Shown here: piece after piece, positions 1 to 11,508 of the stretch
Position numbering within the stretch: position 1 is the first letter of the stretch
Layout: each line of letters starts with the position of its first letter
Assembly (NCBI RefSeq): GCF_018687715.1
Contig: NC_056766.1
Location: 14,022,001 to 14,086,000, forward strand
Reading direction: 5' to 3'
DNA: 64,000 bases
Origin: Carya illinoinensis
Taxonomy: Eukaryota; Streptophyta; Magnoliopsida; Fagales; Juglandaceae
The notes under the pieces: generated by a model
What the model saw: only the letters and a program-made list of their open reading frames with translations
Told to the model about the DNA's origin: nothing
Database searches by the model: none
Position numbers and translations under genes: made by a program

Positions 1-1190
1 TAATTAATTGCGACTTGAAGTTATAGGAATTTATATTGGTGAGGCTATATTTTTCTTTGGAGATCAAGTATCCAGTTGGGCGAATTGGGGATATGGTTAT
101 TTAACTTGGAAAGAGATCGTTAGGTCACCATATGTGGTGTATGAAGTAATAAATCTTGGAAGTTGAAATTTATGCATCAAAGGTGGGTAGCATGATCATA
201 TGTATGAAGTAATAAAGCAGTAGGATCCTTGAATGTTGTTTAATAGTTTTTGATGGATTGAAGATTTAAACAGTATGACCTATCTTGAGATGTTTTTTTT
301 GTGAAGTGCTATTGAAGGAATTAGTTGTGCTAAAACTAACGTTTTTGAGAGTACAAGTAGGTGGGTGAGTTACCAAGAGTGTTTCGATTATGTCTAGGTG
401 CAGTCAGTGGTAGTTTATAGTGTGTGAGTTATTGCAAGATTAGATGTTATTCATAATATAGGTAATGAGTTTGAAGTACGGGATATCGGATAGAAGTTAT
501 AAGTGCTCTCGTTAGTTGGCCGGGAAGGACTTGGGCCTTTTGGAGATGTTCCTTATCTTCAGGAGAGACATGTGTATTTTAGGATGATGCTACGTGTTTT
601 CAAATTGGGGCCTAGAGGTTGATTAGTACTAGTTTCCGTCATCAATCAATGGATGTATTTTTGCGGAATGTTGGTTTTCGTTTAGGACAGCGATGGCCAA
701 TTGAGGAACAAGTGGAGATTTATGGTTTTTTTTTTTTTAGGTATATGATTTTCTATGGAAAGGTGGTAAAGCTTTTCTTGTAATTAGGTGTGGATTGAGC
801 TTATACTTCATGATATTAATTTTTGAGGACATAGCCTTTATGTATTTTGGTGAGTTATCAGAGTGCATGCGAAAGCATGATTTTTTGGAGATTCTTAGAA
901 GTTCAAATTTTGTGTTGATTTTGAAGGATTAGTAGTGATTCGAAGTTTTAATGGGAGATTAATCTTTTGGTCGTGCAATTTGGTTTATGGATGGTTAACT
1001 TTGGAAGTGGCTATTAAGTTACCAAAGTTGGAATGGGATGAAAGTTTATAAGGTAAAGCAGAGATGTCGTGGATATTAGCAATTTATGGTGTGAAGTTAA
1101 TAACCATTGGTTTTGTTGGGAGTCGTCGATGTTATGTATCTCTCATATATGTTCGTAGTTGTATCTTGTATCTGTTTGGCGCTGATAGTT
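1..1190. other. Unassigned, probably decayed retroelement interior
   Basis: No reading frame of useful length and no motif that I recognise lies in this stretch. Because it runs directly into the final codons, polypurine tract and 3' LTR of a Tekay-like element, it is probably internal or 3' untranslated sequence of that element, heavily mutated or replaced. Unlike the equivalent region before 12356, I cannot read integrase or chromodomain residues here in any frame. A nested insertion or an old deletion is equally possible. Confidence 0.35.
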
Positions 1191-1226
1191 GATCTTGCAA
1201 ATTTCGAGGACGAAATTTGTTTTTAA
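1191..1226 (+). pseudogene. Ty3/gypsy (Tekay-like) pol, extreme C-terminus
   Basis: The twelve codons read DLANFEDEICF followed by TAA. The same residues, with a final L instead of F, end the pol relic at 12321-12356, and a tail of the type NFEDEI next to the polypurine tract is typical of plant chromoviruses of the Tekay/Del group. The upstream part of the protein is not readable. This is a remnant only; its value is that it fixes the orientation of the element and shows that the LTR following it is a 3' LTR. Confidence 0.7.
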
Positions 1227-1237
1227 GGGGGGAAAGA
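1225..1237 (+). other. Polypurine tract of Tekay-like element
   Basis: A purine run (AAGGGGGGAAAGA) overlaps the pol stop codon and ends exactly at the TGTGATG that opens the LTR. In LTR retrotransposons this site primes plus-strand DNA synthesis. The second copy of the family has the same arrangement at 12355-12367. Confidence 0.75.
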
Positions 1238-3527
1238 TGTGATGACCCGTTTTTATGTGTATTTTCACTGAAGGTGCTTTCTAATTTATTTAATATAATA
1301 GTTCTTTTATTTTAAATTAATGTATTTTAATTGGTTTTTATTTGTTTGATGCGGTGTTTAATTTATTTAGTTGTTTTACGGTTTTTAAAATCGTTTTTGG
1401 CAGATCAGTTTTGGTTTCTGGAGTGAGGACTGGACCTCATTTCTTTTCCCTAATCTTTTCTTTTTCTTTTCTTTTTTTTTTCCTTTTTCTTTTTCCTTTT
1501 TCCTTCTTTTTCTTTCTTTTTCTTTCTTTTTCTTTCTTTTCTTCTTCTTTCTTCTCCTTTCTCTCCCGCGTATGCCGAACAGCTTCTTTTTCTCCTTTCC
1601 ATCGTCGCCCCTTTGACAGCCCAGTTCTCTGCCGTCCGGCCACCGTTTAGTGCACCACCACCACCATTCTCTTCCCCTTCCACCAGAGATCATCCTCACC
1701 AATTTTTAGAGCCATCGGACCAGCCGTTAGCCACCGCGAGCCGCCGGAAGTCACTGCACCTGCTCTGTTTTTGCCCCTCTCGCCGGTTGCTTTCGCAGCC
1801 CAGAACTGCCGCTCGCCGGCAACATGGCCTACACCACCCACCCAGTTTTCTTCCCCTCTCACCGGTGAACATCCCCACCAAGTTTCACCTCCATCCGAGC
1901 CATCGTTAGCCGCCACGAGCTCCTCCAAGCCATAAGGTTTTTTACCGATTCCGGTGCCGTCGCACCGCCTCCGGCCACCATCTCTTCACAACTTCTTCCC
2001 CTACCTCTTGCCGACCTAAACCACCCATTTCTGGCCTCGATCCGTTGCTGGAGCAGCTCCCACGAGCTCAACTCCGTTCAGCCCCTTTTTGGCCTTTGAC
2101 TGCCATTTCCACCACCACCCACGACCAAAACTCGTTTCCTTTAGCTTCTTAAATATCTCAAGACCATTCCCTATCAATTTCGTGCCTTGGTTTGTCCCCG
2201 TTCGAAAGTAGGTAATTTATTACCCACGGCCACAGTGTAAATTACACTATTACGTTGCTTTTCTTCCGCCGTTTGCAACGCCGCGAGCTTTCTAAAAATA
2301 CCGTATAGCGCTGTAAGTATTTTCCAAACTCTAATTTTAGATTTAAATATATTTTGCTCCTACAATAATTATTTGACTGCTGGTTGGTTGATTCCGGATT
2401 GAATCCGAGGAATTCGGGGGTCGGATGGATTGAGGACGGAGTTGTTTGGTTGATGTTGTTTTTTGTTTGAGATATTTGAGCCTTGATGTTTGCTTTGTAT
2501 AGTGCACTTATGTTCATGTTTAAAAAGGGAAAACTGGTTTTTTCGTGTAGTTGCATGCATGTACATGTGTTTGAAAAATGAAAGCTGTGCTGGTAAGCGA
2601 GAAATGATTTATGGTATATGTGAACGGTTGGACTGACTGGTTTGAGTCAGAGACACGCGTAGGGATGGTGGTAAGCAGGGACGGTGGTAGAATCCCACCT
2701 ACGGTGCACGCGTAGGGATGGTGGTGAGCAGGGATGGTGGTAGAGTCTCGCCTGTGATTCCCGCCTACGGTGCATGCATAGGCATGGTGGTGAGCAGGGA
2801 TGGTGGTAGAGTCCCGCCTGTGATTCCCGCCTACGGTGCATGCATAGGGATGGTGGTGAGCAGGGATGGTGGTAGAGTCCCGCCTGCGATTCCCGCCTAT
2901 AGTGCTCTGATGGTTTGGTTAATGGGCCATTTCTGGGAAAATGGCGAGGTTTTGTATGAGGATATTGCGATCCATTTTCTGGGAAAATGGTGGTTTGGTC
3001 CATTATCTGGGATAATGGCGAGGCTTGGTTTTATACGATATGTTTTTGGGCCAAATGGGATGTTGGCGTGCGTGGAAAAATGTGATTTTATGGGATGAGA
3101 GCATTTGCATTCTTTCATGCATATTGTTTGAGTTCTATATGTTTTTATCTAGTGGTCTTTGGATTTTACTTACCTGTGGCACCATTTTTGGTACCTTAGA
3201 TTTTGGTGCAGAGTTCGAGGATGAGGAGGAGGAGGCTGAGCCCGAGGATGCGGCTCTGCCGGGATGTTGATGTTATGTTTTGTATTTGATTTAAAATTAT
3301 ATTTGTGTTTGTAATATTCTATTCTATATGTTTTTGAACAGATTTGTATTTAACAAGAAAAATTCTGGTACTTAGTTATTGACTTTTCCTTTCGCTGCGT
3401 TTTTCTTGTGCACATTCGTCGCTTATACACACACTTGGCACACGTCGATAGGGTGATGACCCGTGATGTCATCATCCGGACGTCTCGATTTCCCCGTGTT
3501 CATGCGTGGGGATTTGGGGGCATCACA
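1238..3527 (+). mobile_element. 3' LTR of Tekay-like Ty3/gypsy element (LTR 1)
   Basis: The LTR opens with TGTGATG and closes with the perfect inverse CATCACA, about 2290 bp. It is preceded by a pol tail and polypurine tract and is not followed by a primer binding site, so it is the 3' LTR. It aligns along most of its length with 12368-14634, and its start matches 63612-64000. A long pyrimidine-rich tract lies at about 1440-1565; the two strands of that tract give spurious F/S-rich or K/E/R-rich reading frames. A block of 66-bp tandem repeats at 2654-2904 is not seen in the other copy. No open protein is expected in this LTR. Confidence 0.9.
2654..2904 (+). repeat. Tandem repeat inside LTR 1, 3 x 66 bp plus a 53-bp copy
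   Basis: Four head-to-tail units start at 2654, 2707, 2773 and 2839. The first is 53 bp and lacks the segment GTGATTCCCGCC; the other three are 66 bp and differ at only a few positions. Each contains GATGGTGG twice. The equivalent region of LTR 2 carries a different duplication (13396-13803), so this expansion is specific to this copy or sub-lineage. Confidence 0.9.
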
Positions 3528-3988
3528 CATACTAGCTACTACAACCAATTATACAAGACATCTAGAACCTCCTAAGCCCTTTGCAAAGTTGGCAGCTTAG
3601 AAAAATACATCGAGATTTGAATCGATGTGCGCACTCTGTTCCACAATGGGTAGCTTCCAAAATTATTTATGAAAGCATACCCTTAGTTTCTATTCCTCCA
3701 TGTCTATTAGATTTGCATACTGGAAAAGACCCACCTATGTAAATTTACTAGGTACGCACCAGCTGCTTGGTGTAGAACCTCTTTTTTACTTTATGTACTG
3801 TTTTCATATTAATAGAATAGTTGTTTGCTAAAAAAAAACAAGTGAAGGACATGGAGATGGGTGGTCTGGACGTATACGAAAGGATTAGAAAAAGAGGCTG
3901 GCTAGTGGTGAATTTTGGACATTTATGAGAAAAAAGCAAGAGATATTATATTTTTTGAAGCAAGGTAGGTGAAGACTAAAAGTGCTTT
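3528..3988. other. Unassigned intergenic DNA
   Basis: Flanking DNA beyond the 3' LTR. There is no coding frame above background and I recognise no repeat in it. The first five bases, CATAC, would be the target-site duplication of the LTR 1 element if its 5' end were visible. Confidence 0.4.
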
Positions 3989-6712
3989 TGGACTCGTAAG
4001 TGACTCACTCAAAAATGAGTAGCACTAATGCTATCCCAAGTGCAGGAGGATGTCGTGTAATAATTAGGAATAAATTCCTAGATTGTCTCCTCAGGGAAAA
4101 GTTGCTTAAAATTAAACATGTTGAAAAAATGTGAAAAACTTCACAAAGAGAAAATAATATGATGGTATATGCAATGGATGAAATAGGGTACTAGTCATGG
4201 ACTAGATTCATGTCTTTTGAATTTTGTTGGATTGGAATGTAAAGGACTTATAAATTAAACTCAGAAATTAATAAAACTAAATTAAGCATTAAACTAAATT
4301 AGAAAGTAATCGACAAAACATGAACGGAAAATTTAAAATGCCCAAAACTAAGATTCTAGAATTCATCTTTGTAATTAAATTATGAATTCTCAAAATAACA
4401 TATAACAGTTGTAATTACTATTAAATGAAAACTTAAAGAAGTAAGAAAAATAAATAATACGAAATAAGTAAACAGAAACTTAAAAGTATTCTATAAACTT
4501 TAGACTGAAGTTAAATAAAATAGGGAAAGAAAAATCTAAACGAAAACGTCCTTTCATGATTCGATTGAAATTCGAAATGAAAAGGAACAATTTCTTACGT
4601 ATAAAAACTCTAGAACAATTCCTCTGCTCTTCACGTATGATATTCAGAAAAATCAAAAACAAAAACAAAAGCTTAAAATCAAATCTTTCTTGCAATAAAT
4701 TAAGGTAACACAATTAATTTAGAACTTCTAAAACAATTCCTTTTATTGTATGAAACAAACTAGTAATGAAACAAACTAGAATTGAAACAAACTAGAAATG
4801 AAACAAACTAGTAACTTAATGGAAATTAAGGTATTACACTTAATGAAATACAATTCTAGACCAAATATTAATACACTTAATAAAAACTCTAAAACAACAA
4901 AGCATTGCAACAAAAAAAAAAAAAAACTGCCGAACAAAAACTAAAGATTTCAGCCAAAAAAATGCCGAACATGAGTGGTATTTCAGCCTTCTCTCCCTAC
5001 TTGTCTCTTCCCCCACTTCTCTCTCAAATGTGTCGTCCCTTAACTCCTCAACCGGTCTCAATTTATAGCAAAAAAATTCAAGAGCCGAAACATCCACTTG
5101 CCTCTTGAAGAATCATTTAATTGGTTGTTTTCTCTAATCTTGCACCCATCGGTTGGTCCCTTTCAAATCATGCATTGAATAATTAATCCTAGCCAACTAC
5201 TCCACTAGCTGCCTCTTGAAGAATCAATCAATTTCCTCAATTCCGGTTCCACGTTCCCTTCTCTCAACAGCCGGTCTCACTCCAGCTAGAAGACTCTCCT
5301 CCTTTCTTTCCTTTCTTAAACCAATCGGCACTTCTTTCTCTACCAAACCGACCCCACACATCACTTCTCACACTCACTATATTCATGCACTGCTTTCTTT
5401 CACTTTTAGCACAATTCTACTTCCCACTCCTTTCACTCCTTCAATCTCGGTGCACACTCCTTCAAGCTCTACCATCAACCCAAATTATTCCAGCCTTTCT
5501 TTTCTTTAATAAACCCAGCCGACCTCCTTTCCAATCTCCATCTCTGTTTCTTTTTCTTTTTTTTTTTCTTTCTTTGATTTCTCCTCCTCTCTTCTTTATC
5601 TTCTCACCTTTCCGTAAATGTTGACAACATTCTTCCAGCCTTCTCTTTTATTTTTGTAAACTCCCTCAAGTCAGTCCGTTTGCTTTGTCCGTTCGGTGCC
5701 CTCTCTTTCTTATTTTTCTTTGGTTGTTGAAATGTGCCTCTCATCCCTTATTTTCCTTCATTTCGGCTTGTATGGCTTGTATGTCTTCTTTTGCTTTTTT
5801 TTTTTTTTTATTTCTTTTACTTTCCGAACCTCCAATGTCCTGCTCTCTCCTATTCTCTCATGACTTTTCTCTCTTTTTGTTTGCTTAGGACCGACGGATT
5901 CAAACTCAGCTCACTTGGTTGAAAATTCTGCACCTACTCCTCTCTCCAATTCTCTCAACTCCCCACCTATCCCTTTCACTCTACACTTTCTTCTCTCCAA
6001 TTCTCTTCTTGTCTCCGTCCCTTTCTTCACTCTCTCCTTCTTCTCTCTCCACCTATCCCTTTCACTCTACACTTTAGCTAACTCCTTTCAACCCCTTCTC
6101 TCTATTCTTTTTTTTTCTTTTTTTTTCGTCCAGCACATCCCCCACTTAACCCTCTCCTTCATCCATTGCTTTATACTCCCTTTTCTTTATTTAATGAATT
6201 TCCACCTTTCTCTTCCACTAACTTTGTTGAAAATTCATACACACTCATCCACTCTCCTATCATTTTATTTCTTCTTTCAACTTTTGCACCACCAAAATTT
6301 CAAGCCTCCGTGAGTTTTGTTCAACCATGAGTCACATGCATCTTGAATGATCAAAGGGCATTGATTCTTCATTTTGTGTCTTCCTTTTCAGCTGCCAAAC
6401 TTCCTCTAAATTAGTATGCATTTTTTATCATAAGTTCCAACCGGATCTCTTTTGAATTTTCTTTAAACTGAAAATAAGAAGAAAGAAATAACACTCAAAA
6501 ATAAATTATAAAAAAACAGACTATATATGTGAGGAAATATTGTCTCATTAAATCATAATTAAGCATAAACATGATATCAATCAATTAAAAATCACAACTC
6601 GTATTTATGCTTATTAATCAATTTTTTTATCTAAAACCAATAATAGTGTCACGAAGAATTTAAAATATATTTGTTTTAAATAGCTAAAACATGCAATATT
6701 TCAGCTCAATCA
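3989..6712 (-). mobile_element. Diverged LTR of the Tat/Athila-like family
   Basis: The segment from about 4090 (AAGTTGCTTAAAATTAAAC) to 4220 (GTCATGGACTAGATTCATG) and the right end, about 6460-6712, ending in the ATGCAATATTTCAGCTCAATCA stretch, align with the LTRs at 49388-51371 and 54718-56702 in the same orientation. The family's TGTTGCGAC left terminus is missing or replaced, so the left border is approximate. The middle (about 5200-6320) is an expanded pyrimidine-rich region that makes low-complexity reading frames. Neither a polypurine tract nor a primer binding site adjoins it, so it is a solo or truncated LTR. It is much more diverged than the pair around 50-56 kb. Confidence 0.7.
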
Positions 6713-6899
6713 GTAAGTGTCTTTTAATCTTCCTCTGGTGCTGCAAACATATAGTCAAGCAAAATCAAATATTTGATGTCAGTTGGTGCAGCTAAAGCGG
6801 ACTTGATTGGAAGTCTTCACGTCTGGCGTCTTCATTGAGGTGGCTATAAATTTTGATATTCCTTACTCTATTCGGAGAAGTGGAGGGATGTTGGATTTG
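6713..6899. other. Unassigned spacer between opposed LTR copies
   Basis: Short AT-rich stretch between the right end of the minus-oriented LTR and the purine-rich block that begins near 6900. I see no gene or recognisable motif in it. Confidence 0.3.
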
Positions 6900-7628
6900 A
6901 GGGGGAGCTGAGAAAAAGAAGTGTCGGTCAGTTTGATTGATGGAGTAATATATTATTTTCTGAGGGAGAGTCGGCTGGGATTAATTTACGAGGAGGGACA
7001 TGAAGTTGGGGTTGAGAGAGAGTCGGTCAGTGGGGATTTGCAGGAGAGGTGTCGTGTAGGAGAGTTGTCGTGCTGGAGTTCTCATTGAAGGGAGAGTCGG
7101 TCCGTGGGGGAAGTGGGAGTTAAGAGAAGTCGGTGGTCTGATTTCATTTGGATTTTTTTTCTTCATCATTGAAGGGAGAGTCGGTGGGGTGGAAAGAAAG
7201 TAGAGATGTGGGAGAAAAGAAAGGAGAGTCAGTTGGGATTTATTTGGCTGAGTAGAGAGGGACATGTAGGGACGTGGGGGATTTGAGAGAAGTCGGTGGA
7301 GGGAGTTTTATTTTTCTGTAGTTCAGTTTTTTTTGTTCAGGAGGGACGGAGGGAACTCTCTCTCTCTCTCATTTCATTTTATCAATTCATTTTATCATTT
7401 TAGTTTTATATAGTTATTTTACAAATATTCATCTCAGTAATTTTATTTTATATTCGATTGCACATTTCTTTTAGTAATTTCTTTTCATTGTTTGAATTTA
7501 TTTTCTTTATCACAAAAGTCAATCAATGTGGATTCGACCCTGTGAAGTGCTACAACACCTGTATACTTGCAGGTAAAACTGCACTAAATTTTTGGTTCAT
7601 TAGTTTGAGTCAAAGTTTAGGCGCAACA
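6900..7628 (+). mobile_element. Inverted partial LTR of the same Tat/Athila-like family
   Basis: The last about 105 bp (7524-7628) are a clear reverse-complement match to the start of the LTRs at 49388 and 54718, including CACCTGTATACTTGCAGG, TAAAACTGCACT and the terminal GCGCAACA. The preceding purine-rich block repeats GAGAGTCGGT and close variants about eight times between 6910 and 7300, which mirrors the CCGAC- and pyrimidine-rich middle of the opposite LTR copy. The left border is uncertain. It abuts the Tat-type pol fragment at 7629 with no identifiable primer binding site. Confidence 0.6.
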
Positions 7629-9380
7629 ATGCCCCCTAAAAAAGTCTTGCAGAAGCTCGATATGTTTGGTCAGATCACCAAGTGGGCGATCCAGCTAAGT
7701 GAATTTGAGATAGAGTACCTACCCCACACAATGATTAAGGGACATGTACTGGCAGATTTCGTGGCTAAATTCAGCAGCTTCCTAGAGGAAATACAAGTTG
7801 CACCCCAGGAAAAGCCTTGGCAGGTCTATGTAGATGGATTGTCCTGCCGGGTTGGTGAGGGTGTAGGTGTGCACATAAACATCGAATAGGGAGAAGAGGA
7901 AAAATATGCAATAAAGCTCGCATTCAAGGAGATCAACAACGAGGCCAAGTATAAAGTGCTAGTAGGGAGGTCAGTTGCCAAATTGCTGGAGGCGATAGAA
8001 GTAGAGGTAAAAGCCAACTCCCAAGTAGTTGTCAGTCAAGTCTCGGGGCAGTTTGCCACATAGGGAGAGAAGTTAAAGAAGTACCTCTAGTAGGTGTGTG
8101 AAGAGCACAACCTCTTCCACTACTATGGCATACATTAAGTCCCAAGGTGAGAGAACCAAAAGGCAAATCATTTGGTGAAGGCTGCTTCAGGGCAGAAGTA
8201 CCTCCCTCTCCCTTAGCAAACCATAGTTAGAACGGTCAAGTTGGCCAAAGTATTAGCTGCCACCTCGGCATCCCCCTAATGGGCTATAGACATCATGAAG
8301 TTTCTATTAGAAGGCAAGCTACTGGGTGACCCAGAGGAGGAACACAAAGTTAGGGACAGGCCTGCACGGTTCACATTATTGGGAGGAGTTTTATACAATA
8401 AGGGTTTCTCCAAACCTCTCCTTAGATGAATCTCACCCGATGAAGCCCAGTATGTGTTGGCCAAAATCCACGAACAGATCTGTGGGAACCACTTGGGCCA
8501 TTCACTACTGGCCCCACTCCCTCCGGGCACCAAGAATTTCATAAGGAAGTGCCCAGGATGCCAAGAGCATGCAACCATGCCACGCTTCCCTCCAAAGGAG
8601 CTGACTTCGATCACCTCCCCATGGCCTTTCATGCAATGGGGACAGGACTTAATTAGCCCATTCCCGATGGCCAAAGGAGCAGCAAAATTTGTGGTCGTAG
8701 CGGTCAACTATTTCACAAAGTGGGTCGAAGATAAGGCTTCAGCAAACATCATCGCCAGAGCCATCACAAAGTTCTTGTAAAGGTCAATAGTCTCTCGGTT
8801 CAGCATCCTTGAGAGCTTCACATCAGACAACGGGAGGCAATACGATTGCTCGCACTACTAAGAACGGTGCACATAGCTTGGGATCAAAGTCAAGTACTCC
8901 TCATCGGGGCACCCACAAGCCAATGATCATGCTGAGGCAAGTAAGAAAACACTATTGTCTAATCATAAGAAGAGGTTGGTAGCACATAAGGAAGGACAGG
9001 CCGAAGAACTCCTTGGCGTACTCTGGACATATAGAACAACCACCAGGACCCTCACTGGGGAGATGAACTTTGTCCATACCTATTAGAGCAAGGAGGTGAT
9101 TCCTGTCGACATAGGGATGCCCATAGACCGGTTCCAGCACTTTGGCCCAGGCGCCAATGACAAAAGATTAAAGGAAGGCTTGGATCTCCAAGAAGAAAGA
9201 CTGGAAGAAGTAGTGGTGCGGATGACAAACAATAAAAGGAAAGAAAAATAGTACTTCAACAAGCTTTTTAGGCTACGTTCCTTCAATATAGACTATCTGG
9301 TGCTAAAGTAGATCGATGTGACTACCTAGGAAAAAGGGAAGCTGGGGTCGCAATGGGAAGGCCCTTACGCGATAATTGTA
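7629..9380 (+). pseudogene. Tat-type Ty3/gypsy pol fragment: RNase H and integrase
   Basis: A decayed polyprotein piece starting mid-RNase H (LDMFGQITKWAIQLSEFEI, then HVLADFVAKF). It continues into a second RNase H-like domain (WQVYVDGLSCRVGEGVGVHI, then AIKLAFKEINNEAKY), an arrangement known from the Tat/Ogre branch. The integrase follows from about 8290: a zinc-finger region with H-x-H-like and CPGC motifs (8455-8565), then core motifs WGQDL (8638), SDNG (8825) and an AEASKKTL glutamate segment (8934), so the DDE residues are all visible. The C-terminal GSQWEGPYAI follows at 9350. In-frame stops occur at 7887, 8060 and many later positions, and the frame shifts, so it cannot be functional. 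It breaks off at the Tekay-like LTR fragment. Confidence 0.82.
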
Positions 9381-9382
9381 AG

Positions 9383-9987
9383 CCGTCCGGCCGGTGGTCG
9401 CTCCACCTCCGGCCACCATCTCTTCACAGCTTTTTCCCCTACCTCTTGCCGACCTAACCCACCCATTTCCGGTCTCGATCCGTTGCCGGAGTAGCTCCCA
9501 CGAGCTCAACTCCGTTTAGCCCCTTTAAGCTCTTCCACCGCCACCCACGGCCAAAGCTCACTTCCTCTAGCTTCATAAACATCTCAAGACCATTCCCTAT
9601 CAATTTCGTGTCTTGGTTTGTCCCTGTTCGAAAGTGGGTAATTTATTACCCATGGCCACAGTGTAAAATACATTGTTATGTTGCTTTTCCTACGCCGTTT
9701 GCAACGCCGTGAGCTTTCAAAAAATACCGTATAGCGCTGTAAGTATTTTTCAAACTCTACTTTTAGATTTAAATATATTTTGCTCTTACAATAAATTATC
9801 TGGTTGGTTGTTTGATTCCAGACTGAATCCGAGGAGTTCGGGGGTCGGATGGATTGAGGACGGAGTTGCTTGGTTTATTGATTTGCATTTGGTTGATTGT
9901 TTTGTGCCTTGAGGTTGCATTTACATGGTGTATGCACATGCATTTTATTTAAATTGAGAAAATCATGTTTTGTTGGCGTAAATGGAT
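9383..9987 (+). mobile_element. Truncated 5' LTR of Tekay-like element 2
   Basis: This stretch matches about 12885-13496 of LTR 2, including CCACCATCTCTTCACAGC, the GTAATTTATTACCCATGGCC motif and GCGTAAATGGAT. Both ends of the LTR are absent: the left side is cut by the Tat pol fragment, and the right side jumps at about 9987 straight into reverse transcriptase. The join removes the rest of the LTR, the primer binding site, gag, protease and the N-terminal half of reverse transcriptase. Confidence 0.8.
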
Positions 9988-10960
9988 ACTATTTTGACCT
10001 TATTTAGATTCCTTTGTGATAGTATTCATTGATGATATTCTGATTTATTTCCAAGATGTTGAAGAGCATGTTTATCATCGTCGTCTAGTTCTTGGGAAAT
10101 TGAGAGAACACCAGTTGTATGCCAAGCTCCGCAAGTGTGAATTCTAGTTGGAGGAAGTCAGATTTCTTGGGCATGTAATTTCCCGAGACGGAGTGGCTGC
10201 TGATCCTAGTAAGGTGGAAGCCATTTTGTCGTGGTAGCGTCCGACGACAGTGCGTGAGATCCGGAGTTTCTTGGGGCTTGCCGGGTATTACCGAAGATTT
10301 GTGGAGGGATTTTCTCACCTATCCGGACCTCTCACAGCTTTGGCCTGGAAGAATGCAGATTTTGTTTGGTCAAACAAGTGTGAGAGAAGCTTCCAAGAAT
10401 TGAAGAACAAGTTGACAACTGCACCAGTGTTGGCACTTCCAGAACCGCATGAGCCATTCGTAGTCTTCAGCGATGCGCCTAAATTTGGATTGGGTTGTGT
10501 CCTTATGCAGGAGGGACAGGTTGTTGCTTATGCATCTCGTCAGCTAAAGGATCATGAGAAGAATTATCCGACGCACGATTTGGAATTGGCTGCGATTGTT
10601 TTTGCTCTTAAGATCTGGCTGCACTTTTTGTATGGGGAAGCTTGTGAAGTATACACCGATCACAAGAGCTTGAAGCACTTGTTTTCCCAAAAGAATTTGA
10701 ACACAAGGTACGAGGCTAGAGCTAATCAGTGACTACCAGTGCGAGATCAAGTACCATCCGGGGAAGGCAAATATAGTTGTAGATGCTTTGAGTTGAAAAT
10801 TGCACTTGGAAGATGAGAAGACTCCTTATTGAAAGTTCATAGCAAGAGGAGGTATTATCTTCAATTCTTGATATTCGAGTGGCTAATTTTGAGGAATTAA
10901 AGACTCTTCAAAGGAAGGATCCGAAGCTGTTGGATATCAGAAAAAGAGTCTGAAAATCTC
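9988..10960 (+). pseudogene. Tekay-like pol relic: reverse transcriptase end and RNase H
   Basis: Reverse transcriptase starts at its catalytic region: [10 protein letters not shown] at 10022 carries the two active-site aspartates, and [15 protein letters not shown] (about 10267) is the typical Ty3/gypsy thumb motif. The RNase H domain follows: [57 protein letters not shown]. Breaks: TGA before PYLD (about 10000), TAG at 10145 and TAG at 10235 (all compatible with C-to-T change), and a frameshift near 10710, after which CEIKYHPGKANIVVDALS is read in another frame. The longest open part is 10250-10732. Function as a polymerase is impossible. Confidence 0.9.
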
Positions 10961-10968
10961 AAGGGCCG

Positions 10969-11490
10969 TTGCATTACAGTATGGATAAAGATGGAATCTT
11001 TCGGTCCCGAGATCATAGGGTAGTCCCTAAAGATTCAGAATTCAAGGAGCGGATCATGGCAGAAGCTCATGTGGCCCCTTATTCAGTTCATCCCGGCAGT
11101 ACGAAGTATCGAGACTTGAAGAAAAATTATTGGTGGGATGGAATGAAGAAGGATATTGCCTTGTATATCGAGAAATGCCACACATGCCGTCAAGTTAACG
11201 CCGAGCATCAAAGACCCGCAGGTATGCTCCAACCTCTCCCTATTCCTGAGTGGAAGTGGGATGACATCACGATGGATTTTATAGTGGGCTTGCCGAGGAC
11301 CCCTAGTGGGAAGAACTCGGTTTGGGTGATTGTTGATCGGTTAGCGAAGAGTGCTCATTTCTTGCCTGTCAATAACACTGATTCCTTGGGTAAGTTGACA
11401 CGCTTGTATGTGAAAGAGATAGTGCGGCTGCACGGTATACCGAAGAGTATTGTGTCGGATCGGGACCCAAGGTTCACATCTCAGTTTTGA
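10969..11490 (+). pseudogene. Tekay-like integrase, N-terminal half
   Basis: A 173-codon open segment covers the linker, the HHCC zinc-binding domain ([18 protein letters not shown] and CHTCRQVN) and the first half of the catalytic core. [20 protein letters not shown] carries the first catalytic aspartate and [12 protein letters not shown] the second. An earlier in-frame stop (about 10950) separates it from RNase H, and a TGA directly after FTSQF at 11488 cuts it from the rest of the core. The ATG at 10969 is just the first methionine after a stop, not a natural start. The integrase once inserted the DNA copy into the host genome. Confidence 0.9.
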
Positions 11491-11508
11491 AAAAGTTTGT
11501 AGGCAACA

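Noticed and set aside
1342..1928. Overlapping F/S-rich and K/E/R-rich reading frames on both strands
   Set aside because: They arise from the pyrimidine tract of the LTR; the same happens at 12491-12843 and 63728-63979. Low complexity and no domain.
5216..6313. Several 60-130 codon frames rich in S, F, L and P
   Set aside because: They lie within the pyrimidine-rich middle of a diverged LTR, overlap in several frames and have no recognisable features.
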